Shown piece after piece: positions 1 through 9,517 of a DNA stretch of 64,000 bases (position 1 is the stretch's first letter; every line of letters begins with the position of its first letter). Below the pieces are notes generated by a model, which worked only from the letters and a program-made list of their open reading frames with translations, was not told the origin of the DNA and searched no databases. The DNA is from CAVSWT01 sp963746735 (GTDB lineage Bacteria > Bacteroidota > Ignavibacteria > Ignavibacteriales > Ignavibacteriaceae): positions 62,001-126,000 of the forward strand of contig CAVVCO010000024.1 in NCBI GenBank assembly GCA_963746735.1, written 5' to 3'. The translations under genes and the position numbers were made by a program.

Positions 1-794
1 AGATAATCAGGCAGCGGCATAGAGGTTATTTGAACTTTTGAGCCAACAATTGGTGCATGTAGAAAATGAATTCTTCCATCATCCATTTTAATTGCAATTC
101 CAACATGACCTATATCTAAACCTTTTAAATTTGTAGTAATTGCAATTAAATCTCCATTGTGAATTTTGTCTTCAATACCGGCGACTTTTTCTTTAGGAAT
201 GTAATAATATTCTCTTTTGTTAATTGCTTCTTCTTGTTTCTTTATGATAGGAATGAAGTTTGGGTTATCCTTTAGTTGAACATAAATTTTAGGATTTTCA
301 GACATGAATCCAACATTAAATTTTATTGGTTCGCCGCCAATTTCTTTAGTTACATCTTTAACAATGCCTTTGTGTGTGTTGTTATAAATCCAATCAGAAA
401 AGTAATGAAGGCGCGAAGGATACTTGTTTAACTTTCCATCTCTGTATCTAATTTTTTCTAGTTCATTTTCATAATCCTTAAAAGTAGTTTTGCCTTCTTT
501 TATTAATCTTGAAAAAACCAAAGCATTTTCTAAAAAAGTTGTACAGTCGAGCCCGGTTAAATTTATGACAAGCTGTTCGGAGTCTCCGACTTCCAAAGTA
601 TGCGCAACATAATCAGTCCCTAAAAAACTTTTGCCAACTGCTGTGATTACATCTCCAATTGGTTTATCAGCAAGGTCCTTTGACACAGCCATTTCAAATT
701 TTGATTTACAAACCTCAACATCTTTATCTGTATATATTTGAGCTTGAGTTAAAAATGATAGAAAAAAAGCTGTAATAATTATTTTTTTAAGCAT
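1..794 (-). CDS. DUF1460 (N-acetylmuramoyl-L-alanine amidase-like) protein, partial
   Basis: The reading frame runs off the left edge of the window, so the C-terminus is missing; about 264 residues are visible from an ATG at 794-792. It begins with a signal peptide (MLKKIIITAFFLSFLTQAQ). The segment LTGLDCTTFLENAL carries the Cys that serves as nucleophile in NlpC/P60-type folds, and a later GHVGIAI stretch supplies the expected His; this pattern is that of the DUF1460 amidase-like family, whose members are exported and act on peptidoglycan. It lies 81 bases downstream of dnaB in the same orientation. The family call comes from motif recognition only, and the substrate is not shown by the sequence. 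Confidence 0.8.
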   Translation of the reverse strand, partial: MLKKIIITAFFLSFLTQAQIYTDKDVEVCKSKFEMAVSKDLADKPIGDVITAVGKSFLGTDYVAHTLEVGDSEQLVINLTGLDCTTFLENALVFSRLIKEGKTTFKDYENELEKIRYRDGKLNKYPSRLHYFSDWIYNNTHKGIVKDVTKEIGGEPIKFNVGFMSENPKIYVQLKDNPNFIPIIKKQEEAINKREYYYIPKEKVAGIEDKIHNGDLIAITTNLKGLDIGHVGIAIKMDDGRIHFLHAPIVGSKVQITSMPLPDY

Positions 795-849
795 GATAAC
801 TTTTCTCTTTTTTTTATTAAAATTTTGACTTTTGCTTTTTGACCTTTGA

Positions 850-868
850 CCCCGAATCAAGTTTGGGG
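850..868. repeat. Small palindrome between dnaB and the DUF1460 gene
   Basis: CCCC and GGGG arms, extended by two A-T pairs and one G-T pair, enclose TCAAG. It sits just after the dnaB stop. No T-run follows on either strand, so it looks more like a dispersed REP-type palindrome than a clean intrinsic terminator. Confidence 0.4.
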
Positions 869-875
869 CAGGCTC

Positions 876-3332
876 TTAAATTATATCCTCGCCACCAATA
901 TTAGCAGAAGAATATTCTTCAATCTGTCTTGCATGAGCTAGGTTTTCAAATCTTGCATAATCTTTTATAAACGCTAAACGAACGCTGCCAGTAGGACCGT
1001 TTCTTTGTTTCCCAATTATAATTTCTGCTACGCCTTCATTTGAATCGCCATTTTCATTTTTCATTATCCCATAATATTCCGGACGATTTAAAAAGATTAC
1101 CACATCAGCGTCCTGCTCAATTGAACCGGATTCACGAAGATCTGATAACTGAGGACGTTTATCTGTTCTTGCTTCCACTGCTCTATTCAACTGCGACAAT
1201 GCAACAACAGGAATATTTAATTCTTTCGCCAAAGATTTTAATGAACGGGAAATATGTGAAATTTCTCTTTCACGGCTTTCGGAGTTTGATGGGCCCTGCA
1301 TAAGCTGCAAGTAGTCAATGATGATCATTCCAATATCATGCTCGGCTTTTAGCCTTCTTGCTTTTGCACGTATTTCTAAAACCGTCTGAGCCGGGGTGTC
1401 ATCCACATATAATGGCGCTTCAATAAGCTTGTGGGCATTCTTGCTAAGCTTTACACCTTCTTCATGCGGAAGCTTACCTGTTCTCACCAAATGCGCATTC
1501 AATCTGCCTTCAGCACAAAGTAGGCGGATTACTAATTGCATGGTTGACATTTCAAGACTGAAAATTCCAATCGGCACTTTGTGGTCGATTGAGGCGTTAC
1601 GTGCGAGTGTAAGAGCAAGAGCTGTATTATGTGTTACAGTACCGTCTTCTAATAAAAATAATTTATTTCCGTCTAACTCAAAACCATAATAATCATCCAC
1701 CTTATCATGTTCAACTTTAATTCCTGTAACTCTCCAATCTCTAAAATCACTCCATTTTTTCCCTTTTTTTCTTTTTATTCGAGTAGGAATTTCGTTGATG
1801 TTACCGTTAAACCGAACTCTCCAAACAGTACTTTCAAATCCAATAGAAGATATAGTAGCTCTCTTATCCCGGATTGAAGTTCTAAATCCCAAAGTATCGC
1901 AAAGATATTTTATTTGCTGTGCAAGTGATTCATGTTTACTTGTTATTTCAATTGTATCCCCATATCCTGAGTTTACAAATCCATCACTATCAATTAAGCC
2001 TGCTAATAATTGTAATCGTATTTCTTTGTCATTAGCAATATATATATGAGGAATATGTTTATTATTAAGAACACCTAATTCACGTAGCTTCGCTTGAAAG
2101 GAATTATTTCGAGCCTTCTGTGTTTTACCTCCTGTTATTGTGTATGCCGGGCATTTATCTGCTTCTTGCATAACAGAAACGTATTGTTCGTTTGCCTCAG
2201 CATATTCTTTTAAATATTCCACCACTTCAACATCTTGATTATAAATACGGGAACTATCGGATTTACCATCCCCGAGCCACAATCCAAGCAGATATGGCTC
2301 TATCGGCACTTCTTGATAATCAAAATTAATAAATGTTTTATATCCTTTATAATTTGACTTCCATTTAGAAGTTTTTTCTAAGTATTCCCTAATTTCAATA
2401 TTAAGTATATCTCCTCTTGTATGCGGGCCTTCATTCCTACTTCGTTTTAATGAAAGAATATGACTTTCATTAACTCGATAATCAATGCCTCGTATTTGTC
2501 GAACCCAATACATCATTTCTCTTCCGTGTGCTAAAGATATTACATTGCGAGGAGTGGAATCATCTCCCATTAACTTGTCACCAACTTTAATATTTTCCAC
2601 ATTTTTTAATGTACCATCATACATAATAACACGTGTACCTTTGCCTAGACATTTCCCCATGGATGGCCTGGCTGCAATAATAATTAAATCGGATTTCTGG
2701 AAACCGCCTAGCATTTCATCCAATTCATAAAATCCGGTCGGAACTGAAAACTTTTGACTTGTGTTTGAATGGATAGCTTCAATATATTCTAAAGCATCTC
2801 TAACAGCACGATCCATTCCCTGGTAAGATTTTTTTAAATGTGATTCAGTAATTTCAAATATTTTACTTTCTGCTACATCCAAAAGATCGAATGCGTCTTC
2901 GGTTCCTTCATATGCAGAACGTGCGATTTCATGCGCACTAGTAATTAATCCGCGTAGAATTTCTTTTTCTAAAATAATTTTAGCATGATATTCAATATTT
3001 GCTGCGGAGGAAATATTCTGTGAAAGTTTACTTAAATAAACTGCACCGCCAATCATTTCCGTTTGTTCTCTCTTTTTCAATTCTTCATATAAAGTAACAG
3101 TATCAATTGGTTCGCCTGATTCAAATAAATGAACCATTGCGTCAAAGATTAATTGATGTTCCTTTAAATAAAAGCTTTGTGTTTTTAAAAGCTCAATTGC
3201 TTTTGGGACAGCCTCATTTTCAATTAGCATTGCACCTAAAACGGAAGCTTCAATTTCCGGTGCAGAAGGCGGCTTCACATCAGCGGGAATAATTTTGTCT
3301 ACGGCAGTGTTAGTTCTTTTTGTTCTTGGCAT
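876..3332 (-). CDS. dnaB: Replicative DNA helicase DnaB with intein
   Basis: Hexameric replicative helicase that unwinds DNA at the fork. The 818-residue product is far longer than a usual DnaB (about 450-500) because an intein occupies residues 228-569. Without it the protein is 476 residues: N-terminal primase-binding helical domain (about 25-130), linker, then the RecA-like ATPase starting near 195. The Walker A motif ARPSMGK is split from its following Thr by the intein. Walker B (MIIIDYLQLM) and the DnaB hallmarks LSQLNRAVE and LRESGSIEQDADVV follow in the C-extein. The frame is open throughout, so splicing should restore a normal helicase. Confidence 0.97.
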   Translation of the reverse strand: MPRTKRTNTAVDKIIPADVKPPSAPEIEASVLGAMLIENEAVPKAIELLKTQSFYLKEHQLIFDAMVHLFESGEPIDTVTLYEELKKREQTEMIGGAVYLSKLSQNISSAANIEYHAKIILEKEILRGLITSAHEIARSAYEGTEDAFDLLDVAESKIFEITESHLKKSYQGMDRAVRDALEYIEAIHSNTSQKFSVPTGFYELDEMLGGFQKSDLIIIAARPSMGKCLGKGTRVIMYDGTLKNVENIKVGDKLMGDDSTPRNVISLAHGREMMYWVRQIRGIDYRVNESHILSLKRSRNEGPHTRGDILNIEIREYLEKTSKWKSNYKGYKTFINFDYQEVPIEPYLLGLWLGDGKSDSSRIYNQDVEVVEYLKEYAEANEQYVSVMQEADKCPAYTITGGKTQKARNNSFQAKLRELGVLNNKHIPHIYIANDKEIRLQLLAGLIDSDGFVNSGYGDTIEITSKHESLAQQIKYLCDTLGFRTSIRDKRATISSIGFESTVWRVRFNGNINEIPTRIKRKKGKKWSDFRDWRVTGIKVEHDKVDDYYGFELDGNKLFLLEDGTVTHNTALALTLARNASIDHKVPIGIFSLEMSTMQLVIRLLCAEGRLNAHLVRTGKLPHEEGVKLSKNAHKLIEAPLYVDDTPAQTVLEIRAKARRLKAEHDIGMIIIDYLQLMQGPSNSESREREISHISRSLKSLAKELNIPVVALSQLNRAVEARTDKRPQLSDLRESGSIEQDADVVIFLNRPEYYGIMKNENGDSNEGVAEIIIGKQRNGPTGSVRLAFIKDYARFENLAHARQIEEYSSANIGGEDII
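1626..2651 (-). mobile_element. Bifunctional intein with LAGLIDADG homing endonuclease inside DnaB
   Basis: The 342-residue insertion starts with Cys (CLGKGTRV) directly after the P-loop Lys and ends THN before an extein Thr: the Cys1, His-Asn and +1 Thr needed for protein splicing. A block-B-like segment is seen at VNESHILSL and a block-F-like one at DDYYGFELDGN. Between the splicing halves lie two LAGLIDADG motifs, LLGLWLGDG (about 348-356) and LLAGLIDSDG (442-451), both keeping their acidic residue. The endonuclease therefore looks intact, which suggests a recently mobile element. It interrupts the ATP-binding loop at the GK/T junction, so unspliced DnaB should be inactive. Confidence 0.96.
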
Positions 3333-3336
3333 TGAT

Positions 3337-3359
3337 AAAAATCCCCGAAAGAATCGGGG
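3337..3359 (-). terminator. Hairpin plus T-run between the UDG gene and dnaB
   Basis: Read on the minus strand, CCCCGA-TTCTT-TCGGGG is followed by ATTTTT. It has the form of an intrinsic terminator for the upstream UDG gene, but it ends only a few bases before the dnaB start codon and might instead affect dnaB translation. Confidence 0.6.
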
Positions 3360-3499
3360 TTAGTATTTGTAAATCTATTTTAATTACAATTGGAAAATAA
3401 AAAATATTAGGATAAAAAGAAGGTATAATTTTGCATATGTTATTTTAATTTAAGAAGAAACATCAAATGTCTATTCGTTTTAATATTTTTGGAAGGTTT

Positions 3500-4232
3500 T
3501 TATTTCATCTCATCATATAATTGTCGGAATTTTTTTACATCTTCCCAGGTAGGGCGTTTCCAATTAGGATTTCGCAGTAAAGCGGCGGGATGATAAGTGA
3601 CCATAACTTTTGCACCCTCAAATTCAAAAATTTGTCCGCGCATTTTTGTGAGAGAATCCTTCTTTTTTAACACTCCTTGTGCAGCGGTTAATCCCACGCA
3701 CAAAATCATTTTCGGTTTAATCAAAGCAATCTGTTTTTTTAAATAAGGAATACATGCTTCCATTTCATCTGAATTTGGAGTTCGATTTCCAGGTGGACGG
3801 CTTTTAACTACATTTGCGATATATACTTCTTCCCGCGAAAAATTAATTGCCTTTAAAATATCGGTAAGTAATTGTCCTGCACGGCCAACGAATGGTTCGC
3901 CTTGTTTATCCTCTTCTGCCCCGGGACCTTCACCAACAACCATTACATCTGCATTTGGGATTTCCCTTTCCAAAAACAAACTTATTTCTATTTTGATGCA
4001 GAGGGCATTTAGTGCAGGTGTTTATCATTCCTTCAAGTTCGTCGAGTGATTTTGCTGATTTCCATTTTTCATCAAAAAAGCTTTCGGAAACATTTTCACG
4101 ATATTCCGTTTTAGGTTCTTTTACAATTGTGGTTCTTCTTTTCAATAGATTCTCTTCGAATAATTCATCACCAAAAATTTCTTTTTGGTCTTGAAGTGAT
4201 TGAATGATTTGATTTTTTAAGGAGGTATTCAT
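3500..4232 (-). pseudogene. Family 4-type uracil-DNA glycosylase, split by a +1 frameshift
   Basis: Removes uracil from DNA. Two overlapping frames together make one family 4 (iron-sulfur) glycosylase. The first part (4232 to about 3957) carries the first cluster cysteines C73 and C76 (CTKCP) and ends GKGNP. The second (to 3500) continues with GEGPGAEEDKQGEPFVGRAG, VVKSRPPGNR and the HPAALLR motif, plus two further Cys (EACIPYL, ILCVG). The frame changes at an A-triplet (TTT on the plus strand, 3954-3956); removing one base would join GNP to NADVMVV, as homologues read. The ATG at 3979 of the downstream part is not a plausible natural start. It is either a sequencing error or a genuine inactivating insertion. 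Confidence 0.85.
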
Positions 4233-4249
4233 TTATATAAAATTGAGTA

Positions 4250-4275
4250 TAAAAAGACGCTTCACCGAAGCGTCT
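4250..4275 (-). terminator. Intrinsic terminator of coaBC
   Basis: A perfect 9-bp stem (AGACGCTTC / GAAGCGTCT, loop of three) is followed on the minus strand by TTTTTAT. It begins directly after the coaBC stop codon. Confidence 0.85.
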
Positions 4276-5484
4276 CTACAATTTGAGTATTTCTGTTAAT
4301 ATTTTATTTGCTGCCTGAAATTTAGATTGAAGCGGGAAATTAATTTTCTTTCCATTCTTATGAATCACAGTAATCTTATTTGTTTCAAATTCAAAGCCGC
4401 TGTTCTTATCTTTAAGTGAATTCAAAACAATCATATCTAAGTCTTTATCTTTAATTTTCTTTTGAGCGTTCTTCAATTCATTATCTGTCTCAAGCGCAAA
4501 GCCGATTATCTTTTGATCTTTTTTCTTTAAAGAAGATAAAATATCTATTGTTGATTCCAAATCAATTTTATTAAAAGCCGAATCTTTTTTTATTTTTTTT
4601 GTTGATACTTTTTTAGGCTTATAATCAGCAATGGCAGCAGACATAATTAGAAAATCATTTTCAGCTAATTCTTTATCAACAGCTTTTTTCATATCTGAAG
4701 CAGAACGAATTTTTATTTTATTAATTTCCGGGTAAGCTATTTCAGAAGATGGGCCGGAAATTAAAGTTACCTCTGCACCGCGAAGGAAAGCAGCTTTCGC
4801 AATTTCATATCCCATTTTGCCAGAGGAACGATTACCAATAAATCGCACCGGGTCAATATCTTCATAAGTGGGCCCGGCAGTAATTAAAACTTTTTTACCT
4901 GTTAAATCCTTTTTATATCCGCTTAATATTAATTCAATAGTATCAATAATTTTATGAATTTCAGGCATACGTCCTTTGCCGCTTAAACTGCTGGCTAATT
5001 CACCTTCTTCAGCTTGGATAATATAGTGGCCAAGGTTTTCAAGCTTCGCTAAATTCTCTTGTGTAACTTTGTTTTCATACATATCAACATCAGCAGCAGG
5101 AGAAACAATTAAAGGACATCTCAATGCAGCTACTAAAGTAGTTAATGCATTATCTGCAAACCCATGAGCAATTTTAGCGGCAGTATTAATTGTGCATGGG
5201 GCAATCACCATTAAATCAGCCCAAATTGCGTAATCAATATGCCAGGTTGAAAGCTCAGTTCCGTTATTTTGTGTGTCCGGAAATGTGTTTACTACTACTT
5301 TATTTTTTGAAAGAGATGAAAGCGTAAGCGGTGTTATAAACTCAACTGCCGAAGGTGTCATTACAACTTTCACTTCAGCTTTTCGTTTGACTAATTCACG
5401 AATTAAAAAAGCAGATTTGTATGCAGCAATTCCTCCTGTAACTCCAAGTATAATTTTTTTACCTGATAAGATGTCATTCTGCAT
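4276..5484 (-). CDS. coaBC: Bifunctional phosphopantothenoylcysteine decarboxylase / phosphopantothenate-cysteine ligase
   Basis: Catalyses two steps of coenzyme A synthesis: ligation of cysteine to 4'-phosphopantothenate (CoaB) and FMN-dependent decarboxylation (CoaC). At 402 residues it has the family's usual length. The N-terminal flavoprotein domain has the G-G-I-A-A-Y-K start, the catalytic His at 82 (TWHIDYAIWAD) and APCTINTAAK (95-104). The ligase domain begins near 198 with ITAGPTYEDIDPVRFIGN and SSGKMG. It lies downstream of rpoZ on the same strand, in the yicC-gmk-rpoZ-coaBC order common in Bacteroidota and Chlorobi, and ends at a strong terminator. Confidence 0.96.
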   Translation of the reverse strand: MQNDILSGKKIILGVTGGIAAYKSAFLIRELVKRKAEVKVVMTPSAVEFITPLTLSSLSKNKVVVNTFPDTQNNGTELSTWHIDYAIWADLMVIAPCTINTAAKIAHGFADNALTTLVAALRCPLIVSPAADVDMYENKVTQENLAKLENLGHYIIQAEEGELASSLSGKGRMPEIHKIIDTIELILSGYKKDLTGKKVLITAGPTYEDIDPVRFIGNRSSGKMGYEIAKAAFLRGAEVTLISGPSSEIAYPEINKIKIRSASDMKKAVDKELAENDFLIMSAAIADYKPKKVSTKKIKKDSAFNKIDLESTIDILSSLKKKDQKIIGFALETDNELKNAQKKIKDKDLDMIVLNSLKDKNSGFEFETNKITVIHKNGKKINFPLQSKFQAANKILTEILKL

Positions 5485-5603
5485 AGGAGAAATAATTTAA
5501 TTATTAAAAGAAATGCTGGTTAATTTAAAAAGCGAAATTTACTTTTAACATAAACCAGCAATACAAATAATTATAAAGTCACCCCACAAAGATCAAATAA
5601 ATT

Positions 5604-5894
5604 TTATTTCTTGTATTTAAATTTAATTTCGCCGTTAAGCAATTCATTCAAAGCTTGAATGTGGGGCTTTTCTCTTTTTTCAAAATCCAAAGAAATTTTT
5701 AATTGAGCCGGGTTTTCAATGTCCTCTGCTTCATCATCAGTTGTTCCAGGTGGAATAGTGCTGATTAAAGCATTGTACTCAATTTTGTTTTCACTATTTA
5801 TCTGGCGGCCACGTAGTGCAGCAACTATAATTCCTTCATAAACATTAGCTGCATTTTTATCTACTTCTCTTAAATCAATCGGATTTATTTCCAC
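5604..5894 (-). CDS. rpoZ: DNA-directed RNA polymerase omega subunit
   Basis: Small RNA polymerase assembly subunit, 96 residues. The segment KNAANVYEGIIVAALRGRQIN matches the omega helix in which a conserved NxYE is followed by a basic RARQIN-like turn. The C-terminal half (ENPAQLKISLDFEKREKPH) resembles the longer omega subunits of Bacteroidota-type genomes. It starts five bases after the gmk stop, which supports co-transcription with gmk and yicC. Confidence 0.9.
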   Translation of the reverse strand: MEINPIDLREVDKNAANVYEGIIVAALRGRQINSENKIEYNALISTIPPGTTDDEAEDIENPAQLKISLDFEKREKPHIQALNELLNGEIKFKYKK

Positions 5895-5899
5895 TTTAG

Positions 5900-6478
5900 T
5901 TACTCCTTGTCTATTATTTTTTTTATTAAACTTTTAGATTCCTGAACTGCTTTTTCCAAATCATCATTGTGTATAAAATAATCAAATTTATCCTTAAGAC
6001 TCAATTCCATTTTTGCTCTCTCAATTCGCTTTTTAAGGTCTTCTTCACTTTCAGTGTTCCGGCCAGTTAGTCTTTTTATCAGTTCTTCCTTGCTCGGTGG
6101 AACAATATAAATAAGATGTGCATCCGGATAATTTTTTTTAATTGAAAGAGCGCCGTTTACATCCAGCTCAAGTAAAACTATTTTATTTGCCAGGACGTTT
6201 TCATCTACAAAACTTTTTAGAGTGCCGTAATAATAGTCATAAAATCTTTCCCATTCAGCAAACTCATCATTATTAATTTTCTGCTTGAACTCATCTTCTG
6301 TAATAAAAAAATATTCAATTCCATCCGTTTCATTATCTCTTTTTTTTCGTGTAGTAGCGGAAATTGAAAAAATTATTTCGGGGAACTCATTTAAAATTCG
6401 TTTAACAATAGTAGTTTTTCCTGAACCGCTTGGAGCGGCAACAACAATTATTTCTCCTTGCTTTGTTTTCAAGCTCAC
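5900..6478 (-). CDS. gmk: Guanylate kinase
   Basis: Phosphorylates GMP to GDP with ATP. The 192-residue length is typical. The P-loop APSGSGKT lies at residues 15-22; the GMP-binding segment SATTRKKRDNETDGIEYFF follows, then the lid with RLTGRNTESEEDLKKRI. Its start overlaps the yicC stop by four bases, implying translational coupling, and rpoZ follows directly. Confidence 0.96.
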   Translation of the reverse strand: MSLKTKQGEIIVVAAPSGSGKTTIVKRILNEFPEIIFSISATTRKKRDNETDGIEYFFITEDEFKQKINNDEFAEWERFYDYYYGTLKSFVDENVLANKIVLLELDVNGALSIKKNYPDAHLIYIVPPSKEELIKRLTGRNTESEEDLKKRIERAKMELSLKDKFDYFIHNDDLEKAVQESKSLIKKIIDKE

Positions 6479-7347
6479 TCAATATTTTGAATTTGTTCAC
6501 GAATTTTTTCTATTTCTTCTTTAATTAAAACAGCATTATGTGTTATAATTGTAGAAATTGATTTTGAAGAAATTGTATTAGCTTCACGGTTCATTTCCTG
6601 GCAAAGAAAATTTAATTTTCTACCGGGATCAGATTCCTTTTCAATACTTTCAAGAAAAAATTTCAAATGGCTTTTTAACCTAACACACTCTTCTGTTATT
6701 TCAGATTTTTCAGCAATTACAGCTAACTCTAACTCCAGCCTCTCATTATAGGCAGTTAAATCTTCAATCAAAGTCTTAATTTTTTCTTTTAGCTTTTCAA
6801 AATATTCTTTAACACTTGCTGCAGATTGCTGTTGTATGACTTCTAGTTTTTCTTCAATAATTTTTATTCTTTTGGTTAAATCTTTGGCTAATTCTCTGCC
6901 CTCGTTCTTCTTCATTTTATTTAGCTGCTCGAGAGCGACTCCAACTGCTTTTTTAATTACTTCAACTTCTTCATCTAAAATTGAACTATCATTAACAGAA
7001 AATACATCTTTATTATTTAACAAATGTTCAAGCTTAATCTTTTCAGTAATCTTAGCAGCTTTTTTTAATTCTTTAATTAAACTTAGATAACTTTTAAGTT
7101 TTTCTTTATCAATAACATTAGCACCATCTGAGCCGGAGCTACTTAATTGAATAAAAACCGTAAGTTTTCCCCTGCCAACCTTAGACTTTATGAACTCACG
7201 AATCTCATATTCTTTATTTGCTAAAGAAGATGGAATCTTCAAATAAACATCAAGAAATCTGCTGTTTATACTTTTGATTTCAACCTCAACAGAAAAGTTT
7301 TTGCTTTGAGCAAAACCTTTACCGTAGCCGGTCATGCTGTAAATCAT
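6475..7347 (-). CDS. YicC family endoribonuclease-like protein
   Basis: 290 residues, usual for the YicC/YloC family, some members of which have been shown to act as endoribonucleases. It opens with IYSMTGYGKG, the N-terminal signature of the family, followed by VEIKSINSRFLDVYLKIP; the C-terminal DUF1732 portion contains KLNFLCQEMNREANTISSKS. First gene of the yicC-gmk-rpoZ-coaBC group, overlapping gmk by four bases. The family assignment is firm; the cellular role is known only in a few model bacteria. Confidence 0.93.
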   Translation of the reverse strand: MIYSMTGYGKGFAQSKNFSVEVEIKSINSRFLDVYLKIPSSLANKEYEIREFIKSKVGRGKLTVFIQLSSSGSDGANVIDKEKLKSYLSLIKELKKAAKITEKIKLEHLLNNKDVFSVNDSSILDEEVEVIKKAVGVALEQLNKMKKNEGRELAKDLTKRIKIIEEKLEVIQQQSAASVKEYFEKLKEKIKTLIEDLTAYNERLELELAVIAEKSEITEECVRLKSHLKFFLESIEKESDPGRKLNFLCQEMNREANTISSKSISTIITHNAVLIKEEIEKIREQIQNIE

Positions 7348-7434
7348 AAAATCCTTTTAAAAAAGAAGTTAAAAATAACGAATTTAGCAGAGGTTTACAA
7401 AAGAAAATTTAAGCCAAAAGCTCGATAATTGACC

Positions 7435-9453
7435 TTAGAATGCTTCACCAATTCCAAAGTGGATTTGAAAGTTATTAAAAAAACGTTTGTCCCACGTATC
7501 CCAGATATATTGTTTTTTATCGGGATCATAAAATTTTAAACCGAAATCTATTCTGAAGGGAGCAATAGAGGTATAATATCGAAAACCAAATCCTATCGCC
7601 TGAGCAATTTCATCAAAACGAAATTCACTATATTTCAACCATGTATTACCAACGTCAAAAAACATTGCTATTCCAATATTTTTAAGAACTCTGTATCGAT
7701 ATTCTAAAGAACTTTCAAGTAAAAATGTTCCTCCTTTATCTGTCAGTCCTTTAACATTTTTATTTTCTTTCGGAATTAACTGGTTAGAAGCCCAGCCTCT
7801 GACCGAGTTACTTCCACCAGCAAAAAGAGTTCTGTTAATAGGTATTTGATCATAAGTTCCCACATATTCCTGCAGATTGCCTATTTTAAATTTAGCCGCA
7901 ACAATATTATTTTTTTTGACATCCACAGCATGGTAATAAGAAGCATTAAAAAGTATTTTATAGAATACTCCACCGTCAAAACCTGAGTGAAAAAATTTCT
8001 GTGTAAGGTAAGGGATAGCATTAGCTTCTTCAACCTGAAATGAAAGATTATAACCCTGTGTTGGAAAAAGTATGTTGTCAACGGCAGTTTTTCCAAACTC
8101 AGCTCCTATAACTGAAATAAATTTTTGAGAGATGCTGTCCTGAATTGCCTGTTTATAATATTCATTTGTCCATTCAATATTATAATAAGTACTTAAAAAA
8201 TTAAAATAAGTGAAGCTAGGAAATTCAAATTCAAAAGTAATTATTGATCCATATTTTGTGTAATTAGTTGAAGGCTTTTTATTTACTGTTGCATAAGTTT
8301 CCCATGTTCCGAAAATAGGTTTGCCGAATAAATATGGCTGTTCAATCACTACTCTTGAATCTATATAACCTAACAAGGTAGTATCTCTAAAAGAAAATTT
8401 TTGAAAGAATGGGAGAAAATCTGCATTAAAGATGTCTTGAACAGCAACAGCTCCTCTTAAAGTTAATTTACGGGCATCACCCAAAAAGTTTTTCCTTATA
8501 TAAGAGGCCCCAAGTCCAAGATTAAAATAATTCCCTTGGTAGTTGTTCTGGAAGTCAGCAATTATTTCCGGGGATAACTGATTTAACAAACCTATATTTC
8601 CATCAAGCTGTATGTTTACTTTATTACTTGATGTATCTGCTACTCCGTTTAAATTAACCGAGTTAAATATGTCTGTTCTGAATAATCTTACCTGGTTCCT
8701 TTTTATTTTTCCAAGATCATAATATTCGCCTGGTTTTATATTTACTATATAACGTAGGAGATTATTACTTACCAAATTTTCTCCAGGCCCGCTCTTATTA
8801 ATAAGAATTGAATCGACCGTATAATATTTGCCTGTGGTAAAATATATTTTGAAGTTGGCTCTATTCTGAACGGTATCTTTTATAATGATTGTACTGTCAT
8901 GCCTTCCATACATGTATCCGGTATTCAGCAATACATTAACAGATTCATTTATTCCTTGTTCTAATACATTCTGGGAATATCTTTCAGTTGGATCAAAAGT
9001 TGTATTTTCCTTAATGGCCCTTTTGCTTTCAGGAGAAATGTTATCAATTCCAAAATCTTGCGTTGTACCAAAAAATGAAGCAGAATTTTCTGTGATTAAA
9101 TATTTAAGAGATACGGTTTGCGAACTTGTATCTACTTCATAAGAGTAGCCAACTTTTGCATTGAAAAACCCATTAGCGGTATAAAATTCTTTCAACGCAG
9201 TAATATCAATAGGAATGTTTGTGGAATCAAAATAAACAGGCTCGTTACCTAGGCTGCTTGAAATTGAATTTAAAAATTTCCAAAACCACCAGGGTGTTTC
9301 TTTAGATTGAATTACATCTACAAGTTGAGAAGTAGGTATATCATGATTACCTTCAAATGTAATGGATGTTAATTCATACTGCCCCATATTTTGCCCGATT
9401 AGGGAAATTGAGAACACAAAAATCAAAAGAAAAGTTATTTTGATAAAACGCAT
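7435..9453 (-). CDS. Omp85 (BamA/TamA) family outer-membrane protein
   Basis: 672 residues with a signal peptide (MRFIKITFLLIFVFSISLIG). The N-terminal third contains POTRA-like segments (about 25-290; for example YELTSITFEGNHDIPTSQL and RLFRTDIFNSVNLNG). The rest is a beta-barrel with the conserved GGSNSVRGW turn of the Omp85 L6 loop and a C-terminal aromatic residue (FGIGEAF), as outer-membrane barrels have. The small number of POTRA segments and the length are closer to TamA than to BamA, but the sequence does not settle which. It follows the yicC operon's upstream end on the same strand. Confidence 0.9.
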   Translation of the reverse strand: MRFIKITFLLIFVFSISLIGQNMGQYELTSITFEGNHDIPTSQLVDVIQSKETPWWFWKFLNSISSSLGNEPVYFDSTNIPIDITALKEFYTANGFFNAKVGYSYEVDTSSQTVSLKYLITENSASFFGTTQDFGIDNISPESKRAIKENTTFDPTERYSQNVLEQGINESVNVLLNTGYMYGRHDSTIIIKDTVQNRANFKIYFTTGKYYTVDSILINKSGPGENLVSNNLLRYIVNIKPGEYYDLGKIKRNQVRLFRTDIFNSVNLNGVADTSSNKVNIQLDGNIGLLNQLSPEIIADFQNNYQGNYFNLGLGASYIRKNFLGDARKLTLRGAVAVQDIFNADFLPFFQKFSFRDTTLLGYIDSRVVIEQPYLFGKPIFGTWETYATVNKKPSTNYTKYGSIITFEFEFPSFTYFNFLSTYYNIEWTNEYYKQAIQDSISQKFISVIGAEFGKTAVDNILFPTQGYNLSFQVEEANAIPYLTQKFFHSGFDGGVFYKILFNASYYHAVDVKKNNIVAAKFKIGNLQEYVGTYDQIPINRTLFAGGSNSVRGWASNQLIPKENKNVKGLTDKGGTFLLESSLEYRYRVLKNIGIAMFFDVGNTWLKYSEFRFDEIAQAIGFGFRYYTSIAPFRIDFGLKFYDPDKKQYIWDTWDKRFFNNFQIHFGIGEAF

Positions 9454-9517
9454 AGCCTGGAGTTATGAAAGTAATTTCTTATTAATGATAGATTATTAAA
9501 GATGAATTAAAATACAA

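Noticed and set aside
3500..3979. Separate 159-residue glycosylase starting at 3979
   Set aside because: It lacks the N-terminal cysteine motif, which is present in the adjoining frame; best read as the second part of one frameshifted gene.
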